The position numbers and the translations under genes are program-made. From Cardinalis cardinalis (lineage: Eukaryota; Chordata; Aves; Passeriformes; Cardinalidae), in contig JACDOX010000161.1 in assembly GCA_014549065.1 (NCBI GenBank), positions 82,198 through 146,197 on the forward strand: DNA of 64,000 nucleotides. The letters are read 5' to 3'. How positions within the stretch are numbered: the stretch's first letter is position 1; every line of letters begins with the position of its first letter. The notes beneath the pieces are model-generated. The model had not been told where the DNA came from, ran no database searches, and was given only the letters and a program-made list of their open reading frames with translations. This document shows positions 39,479 through 52,540 of this stretch, piece by piece.

Positions 39479-39480
<2 letters not shown>
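38560..39480 (+). pseudogene. Orphan endogenous retrovirus envelope remnant
   Basis: Plus-strand translation shows a broken protein segment that resembles avian endogenous-retrovirus envelope sequence. A helical Leu/Ala/Gln-rich part comes before 38850 and is interrupted by stops near 38620 and 38847. A 149-codon open piece follows at 38852-39301, containing a cysteine cluster (CVCLRTAC, later CICNF) and a block of short polar repeats. After another stop, a hydrophobic stretch at about 39411-39480 fits a membrane anchor and runs into a TA/CA microsatellite. At least three stops or frame changes make it non-coding as a whole. No gag, pol or flanking LTR pair was found. The LTR at 36.08 kb cannot be its partner because a KDM4C exon lies between. 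Assignment is by eye. Confidence 0.6.
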
Positions 39481-39513
<33 letters not shown>

Positions 39514-39514
39514 T
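39477..39514. repeat. (TA)n(CA)n compound microsatellite
   Basis: A TA run passes directly into a CA run of about nine units. It has grown inside the hydrophobic end of the envelope remnant and replaced the rest of that frame. Confidence 0.92.
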
Positions 39515-42500
39515 ATATATCTGTGTGTCAGGGCTGTCGGTCACAGACATTTGTAGGATTTAGTCGAGGGCGCCTCAGATAGTAAAACTCAATTATGTTC
39601 CTAAAGCGCTTCTAAGTGCACCTAGAAATAATGTTCTCAGGATACTCACAAATTATTTAACCCTTGTATGTATAATAAAATTATTTCTTCCCCAATTTAA
39701 CTGTCTATAGATAGACGAAGTATAAAAATTAACTACATAAATAGCAATTGACTGACATTATCACAGGAGCAATAAAATGTCCAAAAGCATGTTGTGTCCA
39801 ATCTTGAAACATATATAAACATACAAGTTCATTTATCTTTCAATTTTTTATTTTATTATATTCGGCTTTTGGTGGGGGCAGAGGTGGATCAGATGTAAAC
39901 TAGAGACTATAAATTTATTTATTTCTATGAGATAATAGAAGTATTCTACTACAGAAACCCAAAGAGATATTGCTCTATTAAAAGGTTTAAATCTTCTCCA
40001 AAAGAAGATATAACTCTTCAGAGAAGATGGAGGGCAAATTACAATATTTTAAGAGACAACGCAGATTGATTTAATGATAAAATTTTCAGAGAAGGAATGC
40101 CATTTCTCATTAGAAAAAGTAATAAAACTCAAAAATGCGTTCTACCTCAAGCAGATTATTTTTTAGTGTGCTTCCTTATTAATTTATTTTTCAGAAAAAT
40201 ATATTCACAAGTACAATCTGTAATTGACTGCATGTCCCAGAAAACATTTCCTGACAGAAAATCTTAACAATTTATTGATGTTAAGAATGCAATTTTTTGA
40301 TCAGAAAGGACAGCTGTTATATAAGGGAGACGATCAGATTAAAGAAACAGCTGTGGTAGTTATCAGATTATTGAGAAAGCTGTAGTTTAAAAGCATTATT
40401 TCCTTTAATGGTACCAAAGCCAAGAATAAACTAAGGTAGTGGCAGAAATACAGAAAACAACTACATAGAAAGAAAGATAATCTCCCCTTCTGTGTGCAAA
40501 CTTCAAAATTTAAAAGGGAAAATTACTTTCTCCTTCATTTTCTATATGGCAGGGAACAAAAGCCTTAAATACATAAATTATGTCAATATAAATTCATTAT
40601 AACATAATGAAGTGGGTATCTGATGTACATCTAAACACCTAGAAACTTTCTCAGGCTACAGTTTTTAATGGAGGATCCTAAAAGATCGGAAACTTATTCC
40701 ATATCAGAACCTAAATCTCATGTCTTGTTTACTCCTTGGAATTCCAATTTCAGCATAGAAATTGTTCATGGCATTTCAAAAATAATCCAGCTCATGATTT
40801 TTGATTAACATGTCCTTCTGAAGGCATGGCTTAGTCTTTCTGAGATCTTTGGGGGCTGACAGTAGCTAGCAGACAGTGACAAACAATGACACTCCATCAC
40901 TAAGGTATTCAACAGAAAAAGGATCTACAGCTTCCACTGGACAGCATCCCTTCATTCCCTGTTTGCTACAGAGGTTAAGAACTGGCTGACAATAGTAGAA
41001 GATAATTTTAAGTAGCTCCAAACCCAGCAACAGCAGGTATTTGCATCTCTTGTCTTTGCCTATTCTAAAGATCGTTATTCTTGAAAATGTTACTGGGGCT
41101 GTCTAGATAGCCTCTTTTGTTCACAATTTCCAAAGGAAATAGCTGGAAGTATGTATAGGTGCGTCTCCAGCTGGCTTCCTCTGATCTGCAGGGCTTATAT
41201 GGATCTTTTGGGGTTGGGTTTATTTTTTTTTCAGTTAGAACAGTTGCATTCAACTCCTTTTTCTCACTTTCTTGCGTATGAATGAGTTCTTTTAATCAAA
41301 ACAAATCCATCTGCAGCACCTATTCTCAACTGTACTTCCACATGTTCTTGCAGTTTTGATGACAGAAATGTGTGAGGGATATGCTTCATGCTCAGAAACA
41401 AGCACAGTCAAGGAGAAAAAAAGGAAAAAAAAATCCAAACCACAACCTGTACGTAACAAATCGCAGAGCCTTCCTTCATATTGACAGTCCAATTTGCATA
41501 AAAAATAACACAGGCAATGACAGCAAACACCCAAAACACTCCATATAGAAAAACTGTTCTGCTAGCAAATTTTTGTGTTATTTCTAAAGCTGTACCTTCA
41601 GCAAATAAAAGAGGTAGGCTTAGTTTTGAGTCTATGAACATGGAAAAATACTTTTGAAAAGTCGTATAAACATTAAGAAATTCCAGTTCTTATTTACTTC
41701 ATTTGGCAGCATCAGATGAATTTAAGGATTATTGTTCTCCCTTTTGATTTTCTCTTTGAGGATTTTTCTTCAGAAGACCCCACCAGTGTTTTCAATAACT
41801 GACAACCAAAAGGCACTCGAAAATACTGAACACAATACAAAACCTGATCCCCAGTGAAAAACGCTTAAGAATGTATGTTGAAAAATTTTGCTTGAGATTA
41901 CAGGCATAAATAAGTTGGATGCATATTCTACATCCTCACAACAATAAGCCCTTGCTTGGGGTGAAGAGATCTGCTAATTATAGTCATAATACACATTTAT
42001 CTGTTTAGGTAGGTCTTTTTTGTTGAAAACCCTCATTCATTTACATATTAAAATACCACTATAGGTATATGCCACAATTTTTCCTAGTGCCCAGAAGTCA
42101 TACTTTGATTGTTGAGTTTTTGGGTTTTGGTTTTTTTTTCATTTTAAACTTGAAGAAAGCAGCAAACACTAAGTTAGTACAAAGGTAGTCACCGAGCATT
42201 TAGATACAATATTTAGAGTCTAGATTAATAAAAAATCAGACAATTTAAATTTTTTTTCTTGAAATAGGAGAAATAATAGTGTCATTGCTTTATGAACAAT
42301 GTTTTCTGCTAAATACCAGAGGAGATTTTTTTTCATACTGACAACATAATCTATTTGACTCCTGTAGAAATTTGCTAAGTGAGTATAATATTTCAGTCTG
42401 CATGATTTCCTGTTCTGCTTCTAAGCAGGGAAACTGAAACAATAGGCAAAAAAAAAGTTGATTAGAAGTAAGATACATTGCTATGCCTAATGGTGAAGAG

Positions 42501-44297
42501 CAATGTTATTTCTGCATGAAGGAACAGCTAAAAGCTAAGAAAAACATAACATGAGAACCAATGGTGAGAAAACTTCCAAAGGCCTAAAGATGTGATTAAA
42601 TTAATTATCCAAAAGACAGAGTATAAACCCAAGCATTTAAAAGCATATGGCAATCTCCTTTGTCATAAGAATTTTACAGAAAAACATTCTTTAACAAAAT
42701 ATCTGCTCTTTCCAAATTTTGGCCCAATTGAAGACACAAAAGCATAACTTTTATTTCTCTTCTGCAAACCTGACTTTTAGCTGAGCCAGTGGGGGAAAAA
42801 AAGGGTAATAATAGTGAATCTTTTCAAAAAACTTAGTGCTGAGTTTCAGGAAAGGATGTAATAGTCTCATTCCAAAACACTTTTTATGTCCTTCACACAA
42901 TCTCTTAAACAATAGCCACACAAAATCCTGTTTTTTTCCATAGTTGATGGGGTTTCTTTTCTTCTAAACTACCTAATATAGGTCAAGAAAATCACTAAGC
43001 AAGCACGGAATTTATGGGACTGAAGCAAATCCCACTGCCTAGATTATAAAGACTTCTCTCAAAAAGATACTAGAAAACATTTGGGAAATGTTGGCCCTAT
43101 TTTTACTGGCTATGAATTTAATCTAGTTTTTTTCAACCTTTCTTTTTTTTTTTTTTTTCAAAAACCCCAAGTACAGTATTTTATGTTGCCTGTACAGATA
43201 GAAGTTTAAGTTTGTTTGTTTTTCAAACCAAACTCATTTTCTTGGGAAATGTTTGCAAGAAAATAAAACCACATTAAGTGTGCTGGTATAATGTGTTTAT
43301 TTTGGGAAACAAAAATATTATAAAAAATAACAATTCTATAGAAATTTTAAACAGGGATGAACAATAGGTCTCCTTTTTAAAAATGTCACCTGCAGCTTGA
43401 AAACTCAGGACTGGTTACTCTAGTTGGGAGGCATTATAATTCAGTACACTTGGAAGGAATCCTACTCTTCAATAGTCTTATTAAATCTTGTCATTAAGAC
43501 CAATGATTCACTGACAAGCTATTGAGAGACCAACATCTATGATACAGACATTACCTGGGTTTATGCCAATCATTTCTAAAGCATAAAGGAGAAAAAAAAA
43601 TTCAGCTTGACTAACTTTCCAAGCTTTTTCCTTAGTAAGACTATGTTAAATCCTTCTGGTTTGCTAGGAAGCAAAATACAGCTTTAAAAGCCCAAGATGA
43701 ATAGTGTAAGTTCTCTCTTAACTGAGATACTAACCATTTATTCAAGTAAAAGACATTAAACTAATTCTTGATTGTGTCTCATCTAAAATTAAAGGCTCTT
43801 CCTCAGCACAGAATAGAAATAAAAAGGCAGTCATAACATGAATTTTCATGGCATGCCACTGTTACTTTGCCAGATGACAGAATAATTATAATTGAATATT
43901 TTCAAGAGACTCTTCGGCTGCAGAACAAAGATTTTATATATACACCACATCCACTATATCACAGGATCTGTGAGTATTTGCAAGATATTGTGATCTGGGT
44001 ATTTATAATACACTTCAGGTTAACGAAACAGAGAACTCAGACATTTGTTCTGGCTGTCAAAACAATATGCTCAACAAGGACTTTAAATTAAAAAACGTGT
44101 TAGGCATTTCAGGTATAACTTCTCCCAGGTAACAGCATCACGAAAAACCTTCAAGGTGTAAAAGATTGCTATGCATGAAAGTATGATAGACAGAATTATA
44201 ATAATACTTAGTGTGGATTCTCTCCTCCATTTTTGCTGGAAACACACTTTAATTCTGCAATTCCATTTTTTAACAAATAAGAAAACGTATTTCTTAC

Positions 44298-44483
44298 CAC
44301 ATTTTGGTTGATCTTGTGCCTGAAACATGTGATGTAGACAACATATGGCCAGTCATCAGGTTCCATCAGCACTCCTGCAGCATGGGCACAGGTAACATGG
44401 AAGGATGCTGGGCAGCGTCCATATGAACACTGAATGCAGGCACCAGAGATTTTCTTAACTCTGTGCCTGCAGAAGATACATTT
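44298..44483 (-). CDS. KDM4C: KDM4C exon: second zinc finger of the extended PHD module
   Basis: 186 nt, 62 codons, phase 0 at both ends. It follows acceptor CTACAG and ends before donor GTAAGA. Zinc ligands seen: Cys2 and Cys5, Cys16 and Cys19, Cys24, His29 and Cys32, Cys53 and His56. The core SGACIQCSYGRCPASFHVTC and the AAGVLMEPDDWP block match the PHD2-like finger of KDM4A-C, which packs with an upstream PHD finger. The upstream finger and the JmjN/JmjC catalytic domain are not in the window, so the gene is partial at its 5' side here. One position (Tyr in YVVYITC) departs from the form I recall. No damage is seen. Confidence 0.97.
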
Positions 44484-44720
44484 CTGTAGGAGCGAAATAA
44501 ACAAAATATTTTCTATATTACTCGAACTTCAATGATTCCTGCAAGTAACTCAAGGACCAAAAAAATATTTGTGATCAAATGAATACATTTTTTATCTTGC
44601 AATATGCACAGTGAAAGGAACAGCAGTTACTAACTACAAGGCAACTTAGTAATATAATTAATACATAGCATTTTTGCCTTTTTATCTAAATGTGTTCCAA
44701 TACTATAGCAAGAAAACACA

Positions 44721-44746
44721 GATAGACATAGATAGACAGATAGATA
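44721..44746. repeat. (GATA)n-like short repeat
   Basis: GATAGACATAGATAGACAGATAGATA: imperfect GATA/GACA units over about 26 bp. GATA/GACA repeats are common on sex chromosomes but also elsewhere; this copy is too short to mean anything by itself. Confidence 0.8.
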
Positions 44747-46262
44747 TTTAAAAGTTTAATTTTAAATTCCATACTCTGAAATTTAACCTACTCCTCCTAA
44801 AATTCATAAATCAAAACCCCTTTACATTATTTGACTAAAAACAACAGCAAGACTCAAAATAATAAGAATAGGTCCAACTGAAATGTCAGGCTAAACAGGA
44901 TTTCCACATATCATTTGACTTAGCTCCCTACTATGAAGCAAGACTAAAAATATATGTCTTTGTAAAATGGCTAATCTAACACATTCAGGAAACAGTTTCT
45001 ACAACATCCTCAGATAGCCTGTTACAGAGGATAATAGCCTATTTTGTAAGTGGCACAAGTAATGAGCCAATAGAAAAAGAAAGAGATGTAAGTTACATGA
45101 ACTTAGTCTGACTAGTAAGTTCTAATATACTAAAAAAGACAGTACAAGATGAATTGTATCTTGCCACCGTAAGGCATTAACAAGCATACTAGATAGAATA
45201 ATTACTTCAGTAACTTCTATGGACAACTGTTTTATATCACATTTGAGAATTATCGTCTGATAGCTCTCATTGTGGCTAACAAGAACAGAAATGCTATTGA
45301 TGTTCATGAAATTATCTCAGCTATTATAATCACATTTTATGCAATGACACAAAACAATAAATTCAATAAAACATACTCAGAATATTGCTTACTTCCATTT
45401 CTTCTAAATTTGCTGCCCACCAAATTGCTAAACACACTCATCTGCCTATGTTGAGAACACAAGTAAAAATAATTTCACGGTGTTTTTGGTGCATGATTAG
45501 TAATTCAAAGTGTTTACTGTTAACTCACATCTAATTCTTATTCAGAGGTGACCAAAAAACTTTATTGTCCATTGTTTCTTGATTTTCATATTTTGCATAA
45601 AACTAGAAGAAATTTTATTGTACAATACAGCACTTAAATAGTTTCAGTGGCTTCTGGCATGCAGTTTGTGACAGAAATAATACTTTTGGTAAGGGCTAGC
45701 CCTGTCAAGCTCACTGGTTCTAGCTCCNGCTTTACTCTGAATGTGAACTCTTCAAGTTCTGCCCTTATGTTCACCCTTTGAAAGTGAACTGCTTGCATGG
45801 CTTTGCACAAGCAGAAATTAAGAGTAGTGCCTCTGAACTTAGGAAAAAATTTTAGCTATCATTCACTAAAAGGACCTGAATTCAGCTCTACTGTAGCATT
45901 GTTGGGTTTAAAGACTAGTAAGAGGTAAAGACAATTTGCCATCAAAAGAAATGTTTCAGAAATTTCGCTCATGGGCTGACATCTTGTTGTGTGTTTGTAT
46001 TAATGTGCAAATGAGATAATTTTCAGTCGGTGGAGTAACTGTTTTCCAAGGGAGCTTAGAGATTTCTTTCATATATACGTATTCAGAACATACTAAGTGG
46101 AAATTCCAGATAGAAAATACAACAGAAATCTAGTATGTGTAATACCTAGATACTGAGTTCATATAAATAACAAAGCTCCTCTTGAATGCTTTTTCATACA
46201 GATATACACAAAGTCAACAATCAGATTAATGGAAGAAGAAAGACCAAAGCACTTATGAATAT

Positions 46263-46362
46263 TAAAAAAACCCCAAAACAAAGAAAAAACAACCAACCAC
46301 AACCCCAAACAATCACACAACCAAGCAAAAAAATCCCAAAACCAAGACCGCACACAAAAAAA
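46263..46362. repeat. A/C-rich low-complexity tract
   Basis: About 100 bp with almost no G or T on the plus strand and clusters of CCC and AAAA. In the KDM4C pre-mRNA it is U/G-rich with several GG, GGG and GGGG runs. A shadow frame of 74 codons crosses it but is only composition. Confidence 0.85.
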
Positions 46363-47718
46363 TGCCACATGTGTTCTGAAATAAACACCTTGAAAATGCA
46401 GTTCAAATAAAATGCAGCGAATGAGACAAAGGAATGAAGTACAGCTCAGCTAGTGTTAACCAAAGAAAATGTAACAGTAGAGCAGGAAAAGCTGGTCCCC
46501 TTAAATTACTGCCTGCACATGCACAAGGGAGCAAATATGTAAATGTTAAAATGTGGTTGCAAGTTTCTCCTGTATCTTACTAAAGTATTATAAAACCTTG
46601 GGAAATGCAAAAATCCAAAACTACACTACGTGGGTAAAGCTTCAGAAAAAAGATGAACTTACAACTCCATATACATACAACTGGTCTTCTAAATTAATAT
46701 TTTAAGGTTTATTACTTTCCAGAAGAAGAAAAGCTGCAAAAATTAAGGGCAATATTACACAAGACAGCAAGAAATGCTGAAAAGAAAGCTGGAAATGTAG
46801 TCAGGAAAACTGACATCTATGCAACAAATTAAATGACATAGCCATAGCCAATTCTCAGAAATTAGAGTAAAACTTCATCGCTCCCTTTAAGAGAACTTAA
46901 TGAGAACATGTCTAATGAACTGGCATAGTATGAGAAAACATTTCTCACAATGCTTTTCAGAGTTTCAGCTTGAAAGTACTGAAAATAGTTATCAAAATAC
47001 AAAATCATTATTAAAATAGTTATTAAAAACAAGCTGTCCAATTAGTATTGACTATATTCTTATTTCAGTCATGTTGGTGTAATTTTGATGAAGAGTGAAG
47101 TTGCTTCAAACTCTTATATAAAAAGAACACTGCTTGGTCATAAGTATTTCTGTGAATGCAGACCAAAGTTTGCATGATGAAAGTGAAAAAAAATCCATTT
47201 TAACATGCAATAAATCTATCTCACTGGCAAATACAAGGAAGGTAATTGTTATACCAGTTAACTCCAAACCCACATTAATCTTTTTTGCTACACTCATACA
47301 CTCTTCAGGCATCAAAAGGATTAAATCATGGATATGAACAGGCGGAAAAATGTTACTGTACACATAGAAAAATAAAAAAATACCTCCCTGTGCTTAAAGA
47401 ATACTAGAAAAACTAAGAAAACCATTTTTCTTTCAAGAATGCAGGAAAGTAATCAAGATTTGCAAAAAAAGAAATATGTTTCTTATTTTATGTAAGATGC
47501 TGTGTCCTTTGTACAAGCATGATACTCAGGGTGATGCAGATGTACCTCAGCTTTACAATGACTCTCAAACTGAGACAAAAGTTTTTAAAAGTACACATAA
47601 AAGTCCAGTGTTCAAGCAAAACTACAGCTTTCATAACTGTATTAAAACAACATGGCCCCCCATCTAAATGTAAGAGAAAAAGCCCCTTCATATCTGAAAC
47701 TACACATTGAATACTCAA

Positions 47719-47784
47719 TCCACACTAATTTTATTGATAATTAAAATTTTATCCACACTTATTTTATTGATAAATAAAATCAAA
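47719..47784. repeat. Two-copy 33-bp tandem duplication
   Basis: TCCACACTAATTTTATTGAT... at 47719 is repeated as TCCACACTTATTTTATTGAT... at 47752, a 33-bp period with few differences. A recent local duplication. Confidence 0.85.
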
Positions 47785-49029
47785 ACACATAAACCTAAAG
47801 TAGAGAAAGCTATAAAAAAATCTGTTTTGCATAGACTTTTGGAATATCAGCTGAACTACATACCGAATTATTAGCTCTAAGTAGTAAACTGTACAAAAAT
47901 GTACAAAAAATAAAGAACTAAAACAATCCCACTGAAAGTGACCAAAGGAAAAAGGCATCAGAATCTCAAGAGAAGAAAGGGAACTACTGGCTGTGAAGAC
48001 TGAGGTTTCACTCTCTGTCCAACTCTTTCCTGAATTCTGACTTTCATAAGTTTGTAAAATGAAGGAATCATATAGAATAGAACCAATCCCAAACCATTCC
48101 TGCAAATCAAAAGGTCTAAACACTTCTCTCTCAGGGCTAACCTTGTATTTAGGTATGTAAGTTTGCTACTTTTGAAATGAACAAACTTGACATACCATGA
48201 ACATATGTTCTAAAACAGAATAATGCTAATTCAGTGCCGAAATGACAGTTTTTCAGTTGCTTGAAACTACAGCTGTTCCTACCGGCTAAAGCAATTCCAG
48301 ACAGCTAGGAAGAATGTAATTTTGATTTGATGATTGCTAGATATTAGTGCAAAGCAGAGACTGAGGATCAGTCTTAATCAGAGATCCAGACGCAAAATGA
48401 ATTGGAGAATAAATAAAATTGTTTATATAACTGGAGATTTAAGAATATAGGACAGAACAATGTACTGCAATATTCTAGATTGTGAAATGACCTCTTTTTG
48501 CCCCCCAAAAGAAAAATATTCTGCTGCAAATGAATTTCATCATCATGTAATAGCTCTTTAATGTTAACAGTCTGCAAATCTATAAACAGAATGGATTTTA
48601 AAGAACAAGCTTGAGGAAACCGGATGTCAGCATTTTGCAAAAGACAGTCCACTGGTAACTTTTATGATAATTTTTATGCATCCTTATTTAAAGATTTAGA
48701 AATGGCTTCCTTCAAAAAGAGTGGTATTTGCAAATAAAATTCCAGTCCCTAAAAGGATCATGAATTAATCACAGTAGCAGTGTTTTCTGATGGAAGGATT
48801 TATGAAAATAAGCACAAGCTGAGGTCACAGCAAACAGCCAGGGATGGATTTTAGGAAACAATTTTGAGTACTAATTTCTCCCCAAAATTATCTCTTGGCA
48901 ATCAAAATTACCTGCATGAAGGAGTTCACTGTAGTAAAGCATTAAACGCTACAAAAAGAAGCTATTTCAAGAAAGCCTCAAAAAATTACTACATTTTCAA
49001 ATATTACTAAAAATCATTCCATAAGAGTT

Positions 49030-49053
49030 CTGCTGCTGCTGGTGCTGCTGCAG
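49030..49053. repeat. Interrupted (CTG)n trinucleotide tract
   Basis: CTGCTGCTGCTGGTGCTGCTGCAG: seven CTG-type units with one GTG interruption, in the large KDM4C intron (CAG orientation in the transcript). Short and stable in length. Confidence 0.85.
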
Positions 49054-51989
49054 ATGATTAGTAACGACTAGTCAGTAACTGATTTGCATATTCTCACCCT
49101 GTTTTATATATTGCTGGCTTTCTGCCTTCTATATATCACTTGAAATATTAAGACAGAGACACTACTGAAAAATAAAGAAAATTAATGAAAAATCATCTAT
49201 TTTCTTTTTATAATGTCTGCTTTATCCTATCTTCATTTTATAATGAGCCTACTTTGCTTCAGAATTTGTATTACCAGACAAGCAAAAATTGCTACTATGT
49301 ATAACCACACTCTAGATATGAAAAGTCAGCCCTACTGTAAGCAATACTACTCATAGATACACATGGATTTTTAACAGAGCAAAGATTTTACAGAGAATAT
49401 TGGTAGAAGGAGGTTCACAAGCTTATCAGCTGTTATAACCTGAGACTTACAATACAAAATGCACAGTGAAACTCATATTTTTCTTCTCCATTCCAAAGCC
49501 AGAACATGGAATAAAAGTGACAAAGATTACAGCAAGGGTTGTCAGCAAGGTACTGGCACAAATATTTGTTAACGATGCATAGCACAGTCAGAAGATGAAT
49601 ACGATGAAGACATTTGACACATTATCTGCAGATCAGTGAGCACATGTTGTCTGCACAACTATCTTTTAGAATACAAAGTCAGCACTTAATTTTGGCAGAG
49701 AGCATGGTATGTTTCTATGGAAACAAACTCATTACTGTTTTAACATTTTATGTTTCTCTTTATTCCTAATTAATTTAAACCAAGATGAGTATTGGAGCTA
49801 TGAAACTGCATCAGAACATGTGAAGAAAGAGTTTGTTAGATGACATATTCTACTTCATTGTTCAGCATGTTCAGGCAATTATATAAAATTAACTAGGAAT
49901 GTTGTTATAGAAAGTAACAAGAGACTATTTTGCATCCCTCTGGTATTTCAAACGTAACAACCAGTATCTCAGGAGGAAAAGCCCTAGAGCTTGTAGAAAG
50001 CGATTTGTGATTTCTCACTATTCAGTAAGTCTGCCTATAGTATGGGGCTATGGCAAATTAAAGATGGCAGACATTATATACATGTAGGCAAAATTCTTTT
50101 AGTTGTACATTTCAGCAGAGAAGTAAACACAACACTTATGCATCAGCAGCAATTAGAGACAGTAATCCTATTCTCTAGTAACTCTGTGATAATGTTGTTT
50201 TGGGTCTACTCTCAATGAATGAACTTATAAGTTGTTTAATTTTGAATTAAACATGAAAAGATACTGAAATTGAGACAGATATACATGATTGAAAATACAA
50301 TTGTAACAGCTGATAAAAAACTACCAGGACTTCCCAACACATATATATACAGTATTCATCAATTATTTCAACCAAACCATTAAGGTAATAACAGCTTTTA
50401 ATTAATAGGAGAGGGAAGATAAAAATATAGCGCAGAGGTGAGAAAAATCTGGTTTCTTCTGAAGCATGGATTGTGTGATTGAAAGTAATTAAACGGCAGG
50501 TTAAAAGAGAAAGAAAAATAATCAAAGAAAACAAAACACTTGGTGAAGAAGCACTTATTTTGAAAGTACATGAAAGGGTTTGTGCTTTTGTGATACATTA
50601 TGCAGCCTCAGTACCTGGTAAAACAAGTGTTGTGAGGCAAAATGTAAGAAATAAAAGGCCCTGTTAGAGCTTCAGCTGTGGTCTCACAATCACCATATCT
50701 ATGGCTATGCCATATCTTGAAAAATAAACTGCTGTATATTTATTTTCAGTATTCTTGAAGTTCTCAAATTCATAATGACATTCCAACACCAAGCACTGCC
50801 ATTACGTGCCTACTTTTTTTCAGGATAGAGCAGTACCATTAGCACCCTACACTGTCAGAGATACTCTGAAAGTACTTGAGATGTCTCTAATCCTACCATA
50901 GAGATCTACTGATGAAAATACCATAGAAACATATCTCTACTATCTCCTCAGTTTTATTTACAAGTACTAAACAGAAAACATTCAATCACCAACACCTTCT
51001 TTAAAAAGAAGAATCCCTATATACATAGGGAATATTCTGCTAGCACATATTCACTGAACACAAGAATAAACGCCTCTTTCTTCCAGATTCATATACAGCA
51101 GGTCACACTGAAAATTTAGTCATCCAAACTCTTCTTTTATCCACTTCACACACACCTGCTCTCAGAAATAATAACATGTGACTGTGAGCCCAAAGTTTAT
51201 AAGGAGTCTCTCAAGATTTTATCTTAATTGTAGTTTTTACATAGTCATGTATTTTTTACACACATTTTATTAGAGACAAATCAAATCTTTTTTCCAGGCA
51301 ATGTTTCTTCCCCTGTAGGTTTGAAATGTTGCAGATCTTGTGGGCTTTTTTCCTCACGATTTTCACCCTTTTATCCTCCAGATTGTACTATAACAAATTC
51401 ACAGGATTAAAAAAAATTTTTAGAAGCACTGTGCCTGTATTCAGGGCATCTTTCAAGCATCCTGAAATGAACAAATGAATAAGAAATGATTGATGCTAGT
51501 ATTAGAAGGGCAAAATTTCAAGAAGATTAATACAGGAGGTTGGAAAGAATCTCCTTTTCTTTATTCTTCAGGAAGAAAACCTTTTTATTAAAACTTTCCT
51601 TCCGATTTGCATAGACTTGTTTGAATAGATTTGCCATTTACACTAAGGCTAAAATATCTGACAAGCTGTGAAGTGTCATTTAGGCTGAAAAGGTGATGAG
51701 GCATCATTTCACTGCCTCACTGCTGCAGCCTCCAGGCATCCCCACTATTATACTTTAACTGCACTTTTTCCAGCTGATTCTTATAGGCATTATTGGAATC
51801 TAAGGCAGTGGTCAAGTCCAGTTTTTTTTCTGCACTACAGTCATTCAGTCACACACTTCTAAACAACACTGTGTGACAGAGAGACAAAAAAAGCTGTGCA
51901 AAACAAGGGAAAAACCATTCCAAATAATAATGGAAGTTGGTGGGGAGCTCCAGAGTTCATGTAGAACAACACTGACAAGGCCGACCGAA

Positions 51990-52540
51990 ATCAGGTTGCA
52001 TAAGGCCCATCCAGCTGACTTCTGCACATCTACAAAGACAAAGTTCCCTGAACCTTGCTGGGCACCTGTTCAAGTGTTCAGCTATCATCTTCATAGTAAA
52101 AAACTCTTTTCACAACACTGGAATTTACCATGTTCTGATTTGTGTTCTTTGCCTCTCAAGCTACCACCACACACCTCCAACAAGCAAGCATCCGTCTCCC
52201 TCTTGCCTGTATCCTCTGACTACCTCAGTATAAGTGGCAGTGAAATCTTTGCAAAAGGGTGTCTCTTTTCCAGGTTGAAAAGAGACCAGTTTCTTCAGTC
52301 CCTCTGTACAAATTCCTTTCATTGGACTTGTTCCCATATGTCAATAAAAGGCAGACCAGGTGCTGTCTTAACAAAAGTCAAATAAAAGGGAAGGATGGAT
52401 TAATACCCTGGGCCTCACAGCTACACTATTATAAATCATGGCCTGGATGCAATCTGTCCCCGGCTGCAAGGGCACACTGTTGATTCATGCTTAACTTCTC
52501 CATCATGATCCTCACTGGTTTTCCTGAGAAGTCAATCAAG
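51990..52540 (-). mobile_element. CR1 LINE 3' region, minus strand
   Basis: The plus strand reads as the reverse complement of the CR1 3' part. Landmarks in order: CACCTGTTCAAGTGTTCAGC, CATAGTAAAAAACTCTTTTC, TTTGCCTCTCAAGCTACCAC, CCAGGTTGAAAAGAGACCAG and GCTGCAAGGGCACACTGTTGAT. It explains the longest open frame of the window (170 codons, plus strand, 51873-52385), which is antisense to CR1. Edges are approximate. Confidence 0.8.

Larger units (their letters stand above)
37032..44297 (-). other. KDM4C: KDM4C intron (7.3 kb) with an envelope-like remnant
   Basis: Phase-0 intron with donor GTAAG at 44293-44297 and acceptor AAG at 37032-37034. It holds a broken retroviral envelope-like segment at 38.56-39.48 kb on the opposite strand and a TA/CA microsatellite. 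In the remainder (37032-38559 and 39515-44297) I recognise nothing apart from a T-rich run near 43141-43160. Confidence 0.9.

Noticed and set aside
36080..39480. LTR at 36.08 kb as the 5' LTR of the envelope-like remnant
   Set aside because: A KDM4C coding exon (36861-37031) lies between them, so they cannot belong to one provirus.
41408..41641. Minus-strand 77-codon frame with a hydrophobic stretch
   Set aside because: Looks like a membrane segment, but there is no start context, family similarity or splice-site support. T-rich intron DNA often gives such frames by chance.
51873..52385. 170-codon plus-strand frame, the longest in the window
   Set aside because: It is antisense to a CR1 LINE 3' region recognised at 51990-52540. 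No family similarity of its own.
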